Notes: a model not told the origin generated them from the letters alone. DNA of 64,000 bases from Stomorhina lunata (GCA_933228675.1 OW121740.1:57227000-57290999), one strand, 5' to 3'; counted from the first letter of the stretch, positions 1 through 11,602 are shown. Translations and numbers: made by a program.

Positions 1-316
1 GGACCTATGAGAGATACCATAAATAATGGACCGATTTTGACCCATTTCAATAGCCATGGTCCCACTACCAAAAAAATGATCTGTGCCAAATATCATTAAA
101 TTATCTTTAGAATTGCGACCTGTACTTTGATTACATGGTTTACATGGGGGTCCAGCCAGACAGATGGACGGACGGACTGACATCGCTTAATCGACTCAGA
201 AAGTGATTGTAAGCCTATTGGTATACTAAAAGATGTGTCTAAGACAAATATTTCTATGCGTTACATACATCAGCACCCTTATATACCCTTCATCACCGAT
301 GGTGATGAAGGGTATA
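1..316 (-). mobile_element. mini-me-like element, truncated by window edge
   Basis: Reverse-strand copy of the commonest dispersed repeat here (other copies near 1.8, 28.1, 38.4, 41.4 and 46.2 kb). It carries a GGACGGACGGAC tract, which is (GTCY)n on the other strand, next to a conserved core reading AATCGACTCAGAAAGTGATT. It ends in a TATACCCTTCATCACC / GGTGATGAAGGGTATA hairpin. The (GTCY)n-plus-core layout fits the mini-me retroelements described from Diptera. That family name is from memory of the layout, not from a search. No coding capacity. Confidence 0.6.
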
Positions 317-689
317 ATAAGAATAAAACAGATTCAGAATATTCAAAGCTTATTCATACAACAAGATTCTAGAATCTGAAAAATATTGAAGATGTTCTAG
401 CTCCACTTTACACTATTCAACAAAATATCCCAAAAAACTAGGTTTCTAACAAAAACATCAAATGCTCAATATCTCTAAAGCCACACCTGATGAGATCAAA
501 GTAATTATAGGGTTTTGAGGTGAATAATTAATTTATAATTGATGAGTATCGTTCTTGTACAAAAATTTTGTACAAGAACGATATCGATTAAACCCAATTT
601 AAGCCCAATTGTTTTGTATGAAAATGTTGTGAGTTGATTAAGAAAAATCGCTGTAACTTCAGAACCCGTGGTCAGCCCATAATTAAATT
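317..689. other. AT-rich sequence, no gene seen
   Basis: No open frame, splice pattern or repeat was recognised apart from the short palindrome at 548-582, listed separately. Confidence 0.5.
548..582. repeat. perfect 17-bp inverted repeat, 1-nt spacer
   Basis: Arms 548-564 (ATCGTTCTTGTACAAAA) and 566-582 are exact reverse complements around a single A. It would extrude as a tight hairpin. No flanking repeat explains it, so it may be a snap-back duplication. Confidence 0.85.
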
Positions 690-790
690 TTTACCACGAG
701 GAGGTCAATGTCCACATTTGGACTTGGACTTACCAAGTTAAGGTCAATCGGAATCGTTGCTTGGTATCCAACATCCCCTGCATCACCCTT
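690..790 (+). repeat. short dispersed repeat (ACCACGAGGAGG family)
   Basis: Shares an ordered set of blocks with 17560-17672 (inverted) and 53305-53425: ACCAyGwGGAGG, TGTCCACA, TTACCAAGTTAA and TTGGTATyCAACAT. About 100 bp, no reading frame. I see neither Pol III boxes nor terminal inverted repeats, so its class is open. Confidence 0.6.
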
Positions 791-1199
791 ATTAACCACT
801 GTGCTTTATTAAATAGTAAAATTTTATTTTTGTTTTATAAATTTTTGCTTAAATGCAACCAAAAATCTTGGTCTCTGTAATGTACTCGTGCATTTGAATG
901 AATGTGTATATGAATGTGATGGTCATTTTGGTGTAGTCTTAATAAATTTTTGCAAAACCATGGTCCCGACATTAAAGAGGGCTTTTAATAACAAATGATC
1001 GGTCTGTGTTTATTTCATGTCATGACAAAATATCAGTTGTTGAATTCTTTTAGCTTAAAGTTTAATTTTAAGTTTAATTTACATGAACTTTTGATTTAAT
1101 TTTTAAGTTTAAGTTTTTGTGAAAATTTTAATTTTGTTTTGTTTTTAATTAAAGAAAAGTCTATAGATAAAGAAACTAAAAATATTAATTATATAAGTA

Positions 1200-1375
1200 A
1201 ATTAAAGACTGTCGAGCTAGTAACCCACTCCTGGAACCCAAATATTCGATGTAAAAAATCCTGGAAAAAGCAGAATTTATAATAAAAACCTAATGTTAAA
1301 AGAGGATGTCTGAAACTTCGGCCTTTGACCTTAACATTTTGTAAATATAGGCCATTTAAGTAAGTAAATTAAAGG
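1200..1375 (+). mobile_element. LINE family B, 3' end, 5'-truncated
   Basis: Ends in CCTTTGACCTTAACA, then ATAGGCCATTTAAGTAAGTAA. The same 3' end is found at 17.99, 29.97, 27.42 (inverted), 39.08 (inverted), 52.33 (inverted) and 54.82 kb (inverted). Compared with 17750-17995, the copy lacks an internal block after GAAACTTCG. Only non-coding tail and the last codons of the ORF remain. The short (TAAG)n end is typical of non-LTR elements with microsatellite tails. Confidence 0.65.
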
Positions 1376-1394
1376 TTGACATGTTTTTAATATA

Positions 1395-1540
1395 CGGAGT
1401 GGCTTAATGCAAGAGGGTTTGTCTGGCGGTCGTAGGGTGCCGTGTTCAATCCTCGATGTAGGTTCAAAAAAATTTTCTTCGTAATTGGTATTTTAGCTGT
1501 TTATCTCATTACTTGGTAATGAAAAGGTTTGCTGGGTTAG
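1395..1540 (+). mobile_element. tRNA-like SINE candidate
   Basis: An A-box-like GTGGCTTAATGC (about 1401) and a B-box-like GTGTTCAATCC (about 1442) lie at tRNA-like spacing. They are followed about 50 bp later by CTCATTACTTGGTAATG, AAAAGGTTTGCTGGG. The same tail follows another tRNA-like head at 18.2-18.5 kb. The poor cloverleaf fit and the shared tail argue for a SINE rather than a functional tRNA gene. Confidence 0.45.
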
Positions 1541-1689
1541 TAATGGAGCTTGAAATTTGAAAAGAATGCAAAAATAGAGTTAAATACAAACACGTTTGCT
1601 TGAAGCAAAATATCATGAAGACTAGTCTGTCCTACATGTTCTAATAAAACTTTTTGCAAAATAAATTATTTTCAAAATCCCTAAAGTAT

Positions 1690-1757
1690 CTTACACCATG
1701 TTTGCTTAAGGTCAGAGTTTTTGATCGATATCGAATGCGGCAATTTGGCCCCAAGAT
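1690..1757. repeat. end of a GGCCAAATT MITE family
   Basis: TTTTTGATCGATATCGAATG followed by CGGCAATTTGGCCCC matches one end of the two-ended copy at 39928-40240 and a partial copy at 4425-4504. Only one end is visible here. Confidence 0.5.
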
Positions 1758-1825
1758 TATGTTATTTATTAAAAAACTTAATTTTTCCATTAAACAGATG
1801 AGAGAACTTAAATGGCCCAAATTTT

Positions 1826-2626
1826 TATACCCTTCACCACCATAGGTGGAAAGGGTATTATAAGTTTGTGCTGATGTATGTAACGCATGGAAATATTTGT
1901 CTTAGACCCATCTTTTAGTATACCAATAGGCTTAGAATCACTTTCTGAGTCGATTTAGCCATGTCCGTCCGTCTGGCTGGACGGCTGGGCCCCCATGTAA
2001 ACCTTGTAATCAAACTACAGGTCGCAATTCTAAAGATAATTTGATGAAATTTGGCACAGATCATTTTTTTGATAATGGGACCATGGCTATTGAAATTCGT
2101 CAAAATCGGTCCATTATTTATGGTACCTCTCATAGGTCCCACTTCCCGGAATTGATATATTGGCCACAAATATAAATATTTTTTTATGAAATTTAAAACA
2201 AATACTCCTTATGTAAACTTAAATAACTGTACCGAATTTCGTTGAAATCGGTCCACATTTGGCCGTAGCTCCCATACAAACTCTTCTGTCAAAACGCACT
2301 AAATGAGACGAAAACCAATAAAAAAAAGGCTCACAAATCTGAAGATAACGAGAATTTTGAGTTTATTTTTCGCATACGTAATTTTTGTATAAACTGTAAT
2401 AAATTTGCTAAATGTCAATATAATCGGTCCACATTTGACCCTAGCCCCCATATAAGTCAAAATGACAAAAACAGCTTAAATATATAAGTTTTGAGAAAAT
2501 GTTTATATGATTGCAAAATTTAGCAAATATTTGTCTTTATACAAGAAAAAGAACACCGTTTACCATAGCGGTGAAGGGTATCGTATGGTCGCGCTTGGCC
2601 GACTATAGTACTTTCTTACTTGTTTT
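1826..2626 (+). mobile_element. mini-me-like element, near full length
   Basis: Begins TATACCCTTCACCACCATAG, carries the core CTTTCTGAGTCGATTTAGCC followed by GTCCGTCCGTC, and ends GGTGAAGGGTATCGTATGGT then ACTTTCTTACTTGTTTT. It is about 800 bp, the same extent as the copies at 28124-28900 and 46206-47001. Two or three short runs look like open frames but no frame is conserved between copies, so it is non-coding. Confidence 0.65.
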
Positions 2627-3117
2627 ATCATAATTTTTGTCCATATTTTATTAAGGTTACAAATTTATTCATTTAATAAAGTGTTTTGGAGTGTTAGTCG
2701 AATATAAAAATTAACAGTTTTGCTAAATTTAAACATAAGTATGTACTTGTTGAACTAAATTTCCAAAAAACTAAAAAAGCAGTCTTGAAACTAGCTTTCA
2801 AAGATAAAAAAACAGCGTCCAAATCACAGTATTAGATATTGACGAAAAAATACTTTTCAGCAAATATTTATTAGCATACTTTAGGGAGTTTCAAAAATAT
2901 TTCTCTTGCATAGAATTTTATAAAATTGGATATCTAAATATATATTTAATTTTTTTTGTAGTAACATATAGATTTAAAGAAACTCTTTCTTTATTAGCCA
3001 TTTTTTTGGCAAATAAGAATAAAATGTAGTAAATTTAATATATTACAAAACAATGATCGGCAAATTAGCCCCTAGGAGCCGAGCATCAATAGTCATTTTC
3101 ACATACACAACACGAAC
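2627..3117. other. AT-rich spacer with two diverged repeat pieces
   Basis: No gene seen. The stretch around 2870-3010 resembles the interior of the MITE at 39928-40240 (CATACTTTAGGGA, then TTTTTTGGCAAATAA). Bases 3056-3090 (AATTAGCCCCTAGGAGCCGA) are the inverted counterpart of a motif at 32681-32715, so a small repeat end may abut the DD41D element. Confidence 0.4.
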
Positions 3118-4286
3118 CATTGAGGTATAGAACTTTAAGTTGGCATCACTTTTTTAACTGGCGGCCATTTTGTCAGCTGTCAAGTGATTAATATTTAGTT
3201 TAGTTTGCCATTTCATCATGAACAGGTTGACAAAAGAACAACGCTTGCAAATCGTGCAAATTTATTTCGAAAATAATGGTTCAGTTCGCGAAGTTTACCG
3301 CAAGCTTCGTCCATTTTATGGTCGACATAATCGTCCATCAGAGCAATTAATTCGGTTAACCATTGATCGTTTTCGCACTACGTTTACTCTATGTGATAAT
3401 ACGCATCCGCAGCGACGTCGAACAGTGCGCACCGAAGAAACAATTGCCGCTGTAGAGCAAAGTGTTGAAGAGGACCCGAATGAATCGATTCGATTTATGG
3501 AAGATTTTGCGCAAAGATCTTGGCTTGTGACCTTACAAGATCCAGCTTGTGCAAGAATTAAAGCCGCGAGACCATGCAATGCGTCGTGATTTTGGTGTAT
3601 GGGCCGAAAATGAGATTGATCTCGATGCTGATTTTCATCGCAAAATTTTGTTTTAGTGATAAGGCTCATTTTTGGTTGAATGGCTACGTCAACAAGCAAA
3701 ATTGCCGCATTTGGAAGAAGAATCCACATGAGACCCTTGAGACGCCATTACATCCACAAAAACTGACTGTTTGGTGTGCTCTATGTGCTGGTGGAGTCAT
3801 TGGGCCATACTTCTTCCGAAATAATGCTGGAGAGTCAGTTATCATAAATGGAGACCGGTATAGAGCCATGATAACCGACTATTTTGTTCCCCAATTGGAT
3901 GGCATGAATGTGGATGAGTTGTGGTTCCAACAAGACGGCGCTACATGCCACACAGCGCACGTCACAATTGATTTATTGAAGGAAACATTCGATGAGCGCA
4001 TAATTTCGCGGAATGGACCTGTCAATTGGCCACCAAGATCGTGCGATTTGACACCACTGGATTATTTTCTTTGGGGATATGTGAAGTCGCTCGTCTACGC
4101 CAACAAACCAGAAACGTTAGGGGACTTGGAAGCCAACATTCGTGGCGTTATTGCCAACATACGGCCCCATATGCTCGAAAAAGTAGTTGAAATCCTTCCA
4201 ATAAAGCCAAATTGATGGACATTAAAACGATTTTCTTGTGTTTTATTTCAATTTGAAGTTCTATACCTCTAAAAAAAAACACCCAT
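3118..4286 (+). mobile_element. DD41D mariner-like (rosa-type) element, copy 1
   Basis: The right end CTATACCTCTAAAAAAAAAC then ACCCAT is followed by TA and matches the terminal repeat of copy 3 (58960-61296). The left end keeps GAGGTATAGAACTT but lacks the outermost ~15 bases seen in copy 3, so the 5' terminus is lost or replaced. The enclosed transposase is broken at three places (next entry). Confidence 0.85.
3218..4215 (+). pseudogene. broken DD41D transposase
   Basis: Encodes a rosa-type Tc1/mariner transposase, a DNA cut-and-paste enzyme. The N-terminal helix-turn-helix half begins MNRLTKEQRLQIVQ. The catalytic half keeps FQQDGATCHTA and PPRSCDLTPLDYFLWGY; 41 residues separate the second and third aspartates, the DD41D signature. 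Against copy 3 (59066-61210) three lesions are visible. About 35-40 bp are missing after NESIR near 3490, shifting the frame. An extra base sits in TTTTAGTGATAAGG near 3653, just before the first catalytic Asp motif, which here reads SDKAHF instead of SDEAHF. The C-terminus is deleted after LEKVVE. It is therefore inactive. Family assignment is from motif spacing; no search was run. Confidence 0.9.
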
Positions 4287-4424
4287 TACGATAAATACTT
4301 ATTTGTATGATGATTCGCAACAACAAAACAAATGCAAAAGAGGACAAGAAAATATTTATTTTTTCTTAGTCTCTTTATTTGTTAAATCACCAATACATTG
4401 GTATTTCCTACGTTATAAACTAAA

Positions 4425-4504
4425 AGTATTACCCTTTAAAGTATGCTACACACATTTTTGTATTTTTGATCGATATCGAATGCTGTGATTTAGGCCCAGG
4501 TAAA
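4425..4504. repeat. partial GGCCAAATT-type MITE
   Basis: AAAGTATGCTACACA ... TTTTTGATCGATATCGAATG ... TTTAGGCCCAGG matches the right half of 39928-40240. The left end is not visible. Confidence 0.45.
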
Positions 4505-4599
4505 TTTAATGCTACGATGATCGACTTTTTGCTAAAAATTAAAAGCTGGACTAATAACTTTAAATTTTCGGGACTGTAATAAAGAGTTATCCATTTCAT

Positions 4600-5275
4600 G
4601 GTTTCAAAAGTATAGAACTGGATGGAATTCGACATCTGTCAAACTAAATTAATAAACCATTTTTTTCTTTTCAGTTGAAAGTCTGACATTGACGAAAATG
4701 GATTGTGCTTTAAGAGGAGATTATGGTTTACATAATCGTCCCACTACGCAAGCAATTGGCATAATTGTGAAGAAATTTGAAGAGACTGATGCGGTTACAA
4801 ATATTGTAAGGCCTGCGCAGCATCGTTTCGCTCGTTCCGCTGAAAATATAGCTACTGTAAGTGAAAGTGTTGTCGAATGTGTCGGTTGCGTAAATTGCCG
4901 ATTTTTTTTTGCCTGCTATTGAAAAATATGACTTGGATAATATGTGGTTTCAACAAGAAGGTGCCACATGCCACACAACTCGAGCAAATATGGCTTTATT
5001 GCAACAGACATTTCCTGGCCGCTTAGTTTCTCGTCGTGGTGATATCAACTGGCCACCAAGATCATGCAATTTGACACTATTCGACGTTTTTGTGGTGCTA
5101 CGTGAAAGACCGTGTTTATGCAGATAAACCTTTAACTCTTGAGCACTTAAAAACCAACATTCGTTGAGTTATGGCTGAAATACCGTCGAATATAAAAAAC
5201 AGATACTTTGCGAAAATTTTCCCACAAATTCAACTAACCTCAAAAAGAAGAAAAGCGGCGTTTGAGTGAATTTAA
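4600..5275 (+). pseudogene. internally deleted DD41D transposase, copy 5
   Basis: A third DD41D subfamily, shared with the disrupted element at 41920-45335. The upstream block TTTCAAAAGTATAG ... AATTCGACATCTGTC recurs inverted at about 45285-45325. Translation from 4698 gives a helix-turn-helix piece (HNRPTTQAIGIIVKKFEET). It then jumps near 4880 to the catalytic half (DNMWFQQEGATCHTT ... NWPPRSCNLTLFD). The first catalytic Asp region is deleted. The second catalytic Asp is Glu here (QQEGATCH), and a frameshift follows LFDVF. The remnant cannot be a working transposase. Confidence 0.85.
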
Positions 5276-5328
5276 TTTTAACATTGATTTTAAATTATAA
5301 CGGTCCATTAAACGATACAGAAGGCTAA

Positions 5329-6592
5329 TGCTAGAAACACAATCACGGCTACAGGCTATGGGCTACTACCTGTCAAAATAAGGTTACACGCATTTAAATG
5401 CGAATAAATTTTTTAACATCGGCACAGCTACATGACTACCGACCGTTGTAGCTGTAGCCAAGATTAAACTAATTTCTATTTTTATTGGCGACAATAACAG
5501 ATTTAGTGCTGTCAACACCATATAATAATGAAATAAATGAGCGATTTAAACCACTTAACTTTATATACAATAATTAAGATGAAGGAAATTGAAATAAACA
5601 ATTAATATATTTATCAAATATTTATATATATAATGTATATAATAATATCTGATTAATATATGATATAAAAATTTATATTTATATAACTCTACCTCAATAA
5701 AAGTATATTTTCAAGAAGTTAATTTTTAAACTGTCATAACTCACACGCTTCATGTGCTAGAGCTACGTAGTTTAGATTATATAAAACCTAATATGTCCTG
5801 TATAAAATCTATTATTTAAAAGAGCATACTTATATCTATGTTGTTTCAAGATATGCGTATTTTTATAAAAAAAATGTCGATTGTGAAAATAAGTTTTTAG
5901 AATGTGTGCTTTTTAACCATTATAAATCGAAAGAATATATATATCATTTGAAAAGTATTTTTAGTAGCTTTTGTTTGATACCAAAAAAGTTAATATCGGA
6001 TGTAAGCTTCTAAAGTCATGCCCTACAATTTTTAAAATTTAAAAAGCTCATAACTCTCAAACTATAAGTGATTCCACTAAAATCATTCTATTAGAATTGT
6101 TTGATTTATATATACTATCAGGTACATGAAAACCGTTGATATCGGAGGTTGATTACTAAAAATGATTTATGTAATTTCTGTCAAAATATAAATCGTCATT
6201 TTGCCCATCTTATAAATGCGATATTGGCATCACTCGTAAGCAGCTGTTTTTGTTGTGGACATTTTGATTTATTTTGTTTAATTTTTCTATCTGTTTGTTT
6301 GGCTTTTGTTTTATTTGGTAAGTTTATTATAACTTTTTCTTTATTTATTATTAATTTTTCTTAATATGTTTCAGGTATGGACTTGGATGAAATAATAATA
6401 GAGGAAGTCCATTATTTTAAAAAACAAATTAAAAAATTTTATGGTCCAAACGTCAAAAATCTATATCAGCTGTTTTCAATGCAGCTGCCGTCTTAAAAAT
6501 AATTAAGTAGCTGACTACAAGGCGACTGTTGCAGCCAACCACTTTTGTAGTCGGTGTTCGTGTAGCCTGCTGTCGTGATTGTGTTTCTAGCA
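5329..6592. mobile_element. TIR element with TAA target duplication (Harbinger-like)
   Basis: The left end TGCTAGAAACACAATCACGG and the right end CGTGATTGTGTTTCTAGCA are inverted repeats of about 20 bp, and similarity continues through GGCTAC motifs. Both sides are flanked by TAA (5326-5328, 6593-6595). A 3-bp TWA duplication is typical of PIF/Harbinger transposons. The 1264-bp interior shows no intact transposase. It keeps a small exon-like piece near 6377-6500: an acceptor-like TTTCAG, then ATG, starting MDLDEIIIEEVHYFKKQ. Subterminal GTAGTC/GTAGCTGT motifs are repeated at both ends. Confidence 0.65.
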
Positions 6593-7689
6593 TAAAAGTG
6601 AAAATATTTACAATGACTTCAAAAATCATCATATCAACTTATACTTACAACAAATGTAACACTAATTTTCAACAAACATGAAAAACTAATTTTCATTAAT
6701 TACATAAATAAAACAAACATATTTAAAATCAACAGTTCAATGCTGAAATAAATAAATATTTATGAGATCAATTAGTTCGAATATCAACAGCAGCCGTAGA
6801 TCAAAGAATTAAGTAAATTAAAAAAATGTCCACAAAAACGTTATCAATCATAAAATCAAAAAAGAAATGCTACAACAGACAAAACTATTCAAACAGCTGG
6901 CAAAAAAAAAAACGCCGAATTTCAAAAATCCCCAACCCGCTTAATAGAAAACTAGTCCATATGTTATTCCAACAATTGGTCGATCGATCGATCGATCGTT
7001 CTATTCGATCGGTCGGTCAAGTCTTTCTTATGCAAACGTAACTAAGGAATTTTGTTTTTTATTAGGAGTAAAAATACAAATAAATTGAAAATTAAATAAA
7101 ATCTATATAAAAAAAAAGAACAACGTTTTTGAATTAAATAAAAACATAGAAAAAATAAACCCAACATCAAAGCGCGATCATAAATAAACGATTTCATGTT
7201 TCGAGTTTGTAGGAAAAACAGAAAACAACTTCCAAAAAATTTCCACCAGTTGTCAACAACATTGTCACATGTTGATTGCTGTGGTTGTTGTATGTACGGT
7301 TGGTATCAACTACTTGTTGGCTTACAACATACCACCTCAGACACCAGCAAATAATCAATGGACAATAAACAATTCAATAAAAAAGTGTCGTTTTCTGTTG
7401 CATTTGTTTTTTTTTTTTTCCAATCAATAGTTGAGCCCATATGGACACACATGTCGAACTCAAATGAAATTCATGTTTTATATTCGTTAATATGTTGGAA
7501 TTAGTGTTTTATAACTAATTGTTTTTTCACCAAATTATTTAATGAATAATTGAATATTTATTGTTTAAATTGATCTACGTAACAATCGCATATGGTTTTG
7601 GGTTTAAAAAATTTTGTCATTGGAGTTAAAATTTTTGAATTAACACAGACCTTCCGAAACTAAATACTTTAATTTCTAGTTAATTGAGC
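6593..7689. other. apparently unique AT-rich DNA
   Basis: No gene, splice pattern or dispersed repeat recognised. A short (GATC)n run lies at 6980-6999, and there are poly-A/T runs. Confidence 0.5.
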
Positions 7690-8765
7690 ATATGGGCTCA
7701 GCACTCAGGGGATGACCCCTACTTATGCAATGCATTGTGTTGGAACTAGGAAAATAGGTTATGGGAGGGGGAATAGGTGGAGTAGTATTTGTGGACATTT
7801 GATTTGAACTTTCCTATATTGCAACAAATTCCACATGCGAACTGTAAGGCTAAAGAACGAATTTTCTCTGTAGTGTGTTGTTCTGTCTACCGCGCTCCAT
7901 TTATTCAATAGAGTTGGATACCCTACTGTCACCGATGAGCACTTTTGCTCTCTCCTGTACTCGATCGAGAAGTTACAAAATATACTTTGAAGCACCGGCC
8001 TATACATGAGTGTTGTATTTAATCTTCGGTTGGATATAGGTGATGTAAATAGTACGGAGATCAGATGAAGTGAAGTATCACTTACACCGTTTTAGAAAAC
8101 CGAGGCACTTGAATACTTCTTTCGACACTTGAAAAATGTGATTTGTCCAACGGACATCACATTGAATTCTCATGACCAGAACATCAAGAACATCTGATTC
8201 CTCAATATTTACACCGCCTATTAATACAGATGTAGTAACATGATTTGCCGTGCGTTTATGTGTAAGCATACAGCATTGAGTTTTCCGCGCATTAAAATCA
8301 AGTTTATTCTGAAACTGTTTCTAAATCGCGGCTTAATGATTCATTCATGTTTTGTCTCATAGCGCCAACCTCTAAAAGGCTTGGTCTATGATTAAATGAA
8401 TATGAATGGCAAATGTTACTATCATCTGCAAAACAGTAGATAGGATTGGAAGTTTGACGTAGAAGGTAATTTATGAAGATAAGAAATAGTGTAGGATAAA
8501 GAAAAAAGCCTTGCGGTACCCCTGCATTAATCTTGAACTCGTTTGATGAGATCCCATCTTCAACGACTCGTATAGTGCGATCTCTGAGGAAGCTCGTTAT
8601 AAATCGAGAAAAGTTATTACCGACACCAAAAGCAATAAGTTTTGATAGAAGTGCTCCGTGCCACACTCTATCAAACGCCTTGGAAATAATGACGGACGCT
8701 ACAAAAAATGAAAGTGACTTTTTTCTTCAACAAGTGTTTCTGCAATTTTCATCAAATCGGTCATA
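7690..8765 (-). pseudogene. LINE family C reverse transcriptase fragment
   Basis: On the reverse strand this reads as the middle and C-terminal part of a non-LTR retrotransposon ORF2. It has ISKAFDRVWHGALLSKL (palm), then NAGVPQGFFLYPTLFLIFIN, then the catalytic YCFADDSN. The thumb region follows: CCMLTHKRTANH, later GVNIEESDVLDVLVMRIQCD, and VSKEVFKCLGFLKRCK. The tail SLTVRMWNLL lies near 7830. The reading changes frame several times (for example near 8300 and 8060) and the 5' half with any endonuclease is missing. Similar thumb segments occur in jockey/CR1-type LINEs; clade not determined. Confidence 0.8.
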
Positions 8766-9531
8766 GTAATAAGAAAATTGTAAATACATTAAAGATAGGG
8801 GAAAATCAGAGGATTACAAAACAGCTTTTATAAAATATTTTAAAGTTTCCAGTTTCACCAAAAATCCATAAATGAACTGTTGCGGACGCTACGTGACGGA
8901 CGATACAGGTTTTACTTGAATGTTTTTTATTAGGAAAAAATTCATATTTCATATTTTTTTAAGGATTCGATAATCAGTGAAAATAATGGTTTTATTTGTT
9001 CCCGAATTTCAGCTCCTTCCTTTTCATGTTCGCGGTTAAAATGCGATTTTTGGGCACAAATTAATATTTCACAAAACGGCTACGTACATATATTTATTTA
9101 TTATTTAAGTGAAAAACTACTTTTTACATCTTATTTTTTGTCGAAAGAATGCTGCGGCTAGCTGTTAGAGTGTCCCAAAAATCCAAAAAAAAAATCAAAT
9201 TTCAAAAGCATCAAATTTGCCCCACTGTATATTTTTTTAACAAATAATATCTTAAATTTAATCTGTGGATACAGACAGTGTTATTGCTTTATGAATAAGA
9301 CAGATATGTGTTCGTAAATATTATATTTAATAAATATCATTTTGTAAAAAATATATACTGTGACGGACGCTACACACTTTCCTGTACATATTATTCTGTA
9401 AAATACAATATTAACATCTATATATTATTAGCCTAATGTAAAGCTTACTATAACTTCTCTTATAAAAAGAAGAAAAATTGCACTAGTCAAATAAAAAAAA
9501 AACCTTTTATCTGTGACGGACGCTACACACT
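8691..9531 (+). repeat. dispersed GACGGACGCTAC motif, 4-5 copies
   Basis: GACGGACGCTAC occurs at 8691-8702, 9361-9372 and 9514-9525. Variants GCGGACGCTAC and GACGGACGATAC lie side by side at 8882-8905. Two copies extend to TGTGACGGACGCTACACACT. These GC-rich words stand out from an AT-rich background and all have one orientation. The surrounding sequence is not otherwise tandem. Function unknown. Confidence 0.6.
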
Positions 9532-9996
9532 GTGAGCCCTTTTTTTCTTGACGTTATTTATATCATTCCAATTACTTTTGATGGGGTCTTTAATATTTAA
9601 TTGTGTAAAATTAAGCAGACTTTGAGCCCCTACTTAAACTTGATGGATGTTTTTGTGATTTTTATGAACCTTTTGAAAACCTATTATTTTAAAAAATGTA
9701 TAACAATTAGAGATGGGTGCAAATATAGACCTGCCATTAATGAGGAGAGCAATCAAAAATTGTATCCGTTGTATAGATCAATATATTTTCAATTTTTCCA
9801 TAAACGCAAATACGCGATTTTGACAGTTTTAAAATTTTTTCCATATAGTGAGATCTTTATAATTCAGGAAATAAATAATATTAGAGTAAACATTTTATAA
9901 TATAAAATTTAGTTTATTTACGAATCCATTCAAGCAAAAAATGTTATTTGTCGCTAAAAACAATTTTTCGACAAAAACAAATGGATCTTGGGAGCT
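8906..9996. other. AT-rich DNA without recognised gene
   Basis: Apart from the two GACGGACGCTAC copies, nothing was recognised. A 99-codon open frame at 9601-9900 has AT-driven composition and no domain, and I do not call it a gene. Confidence 0.45.
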
Positions 9997-9997
9997 T

Positions 9998-10348
9998 ATA
10001 GCCCATTCACACTATAAGTTTTTAGGTGTTTTCGGAAATGACAGCACCATTTTTCAATTTTATAATGTTTTTTTCCGAAATTTTTAAAATTAAAATTATT
10101 GTTTTTTTTATATTTTATTTTACACTGACATTTATTTTTGATATTTTTCCATTTTTCTTATCTAGAGTCGTAATAAATGGTATGAACTCAGTGTTGCATC
10201 GGTATTTTAATAGTTTTCAAATAAGTTTTCATTGAAAACTCATACGGAAGGAGTTTTCGTTTTGTATGTGAAAACTTAAGTTTTCAATATTGTTTTGAGG
10301 CAAAAACTACTTTAACTAGTTTTCGAGCTCAATGTGAATGAGCTATTA
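9998..10348. mobile_element. small MITE-like element
   Basis: ATAGCCCATTCACACT at the left end is the inverse of AATGTGAATGAGCTAT at the right end, with a related GAAAAC-rich subterminal region on each side (GGTGTTTTCGG and TAGTTTTCGAG). About 350 bp, non-coding. No clear target duplication was identified, so the superfamily is open. Confidence 0.5.
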
Positions 10349-11218
10349 GAATTAGGCACAGGGACCCTTGATAAATACCAAATTTACTTGACAAATCATC
10401 TCTGCAATTTTAAGTTATCAACCATAAAATTTAATGTGCGCTCTTGGAATTTATAAATATATAAATTTGATATCTTTCAAATTTCCCGCAGGGTATATTT
10501 AAAGAAGATTCACGTGTAAGAACACAACAAAAATCTTTATAATGATGTCTTAATTGAACACATTTAGTCTTTTTATGTGAAAATCCAGTCGCTCCATGTG
10601 CAAAAAATAAGACCACCTACTAAAACGCATAACGATTTAATGTCAAAACATTTGACTAGCTTTATACCAGCGATACCTTTTACTCTAAAACACATTTTCA
10701 ATGACAACAATAAAATTATATAAATAACAGCAAACGAAACTTCAATTTACGCACATCCGTTTCATTATAAAATTCATCCAAGAAATCCAAGAAATGAACA
10801 GATATTGGGTAGAGTAAAATGGTTTGGAAATTATCAAGAAACCATTAAATATTTGGTATTAAACGAAAGTTTTACACTCTTCATATACAAATATTTGGAA
10901 ATGGTCATATTTATTATTATTTGATTTTAAAAGTCTTGTCTTAAAGTGAATTATGTCAAAGTCAAGAATTGTTGCAGTTAATTATTTTCCCATTGATGAT
11001 CCAGATTATAGATGTCAATATGCACCGACTGGCAATTTTTTTTTAATGTTTTCACAAAAAGCCAAACACTTAATTCCTAGTCTTCTGAAATGTCAGATTG
11101 ATGATAAGTAAATGAAATCGGACTTAATTGTCCCGACGCACAGTGGGATGGTTTAAAAATAGAATGGAAATAATTATGTATCTTCTAAACCGCAAGGAGG
11201 ATTTTAAATTAAACAAAT
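10349..11218. other. no gene or repeat recognised
   Basis: AT-rich, with only short chance open frames. Confidence 0.45.
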
Positions 11219-11602
11219 TTATGTGGATATAGCAGAAGTGTTGGGGAACTTAAGTTTTGAACCTGAAAAGCCTAGATTGTACTGGGGCTGCACAATCGGC
11301 ACCCAAAGTAGGGCACTTCCAACAATGGGTATTTTTAGTTTTTTTGCTCTAGTTGCATGACCACTTTCATGGCGACAAAATACTTTTGCAATGTAATTAA
11401 AAACACCTTGGTCCATAAAAATTTGGTGAAATTTTTTACAGCTCTCGTGCGTTCAGAGGAATTATGTATCAAAATTGAAATTTCCCTAAACAATAGGCCT
11501 GATTCGAGAGACTCTGGTACTAACGCCGAATAAACAAAAAGTTATTTTTTAACCTAGTTATAAACCTTGTGAAGTTTTCTTCAAGAAAATTATAAATATG
11601 CT

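Noticed and set aside
6149..6364. 71-codon frame in the Harbinger-like element
   Set aside because: Hydrophobic Phe/Leu-rich translation of T-rich, intron-like sequence before the acceptor at 6374.
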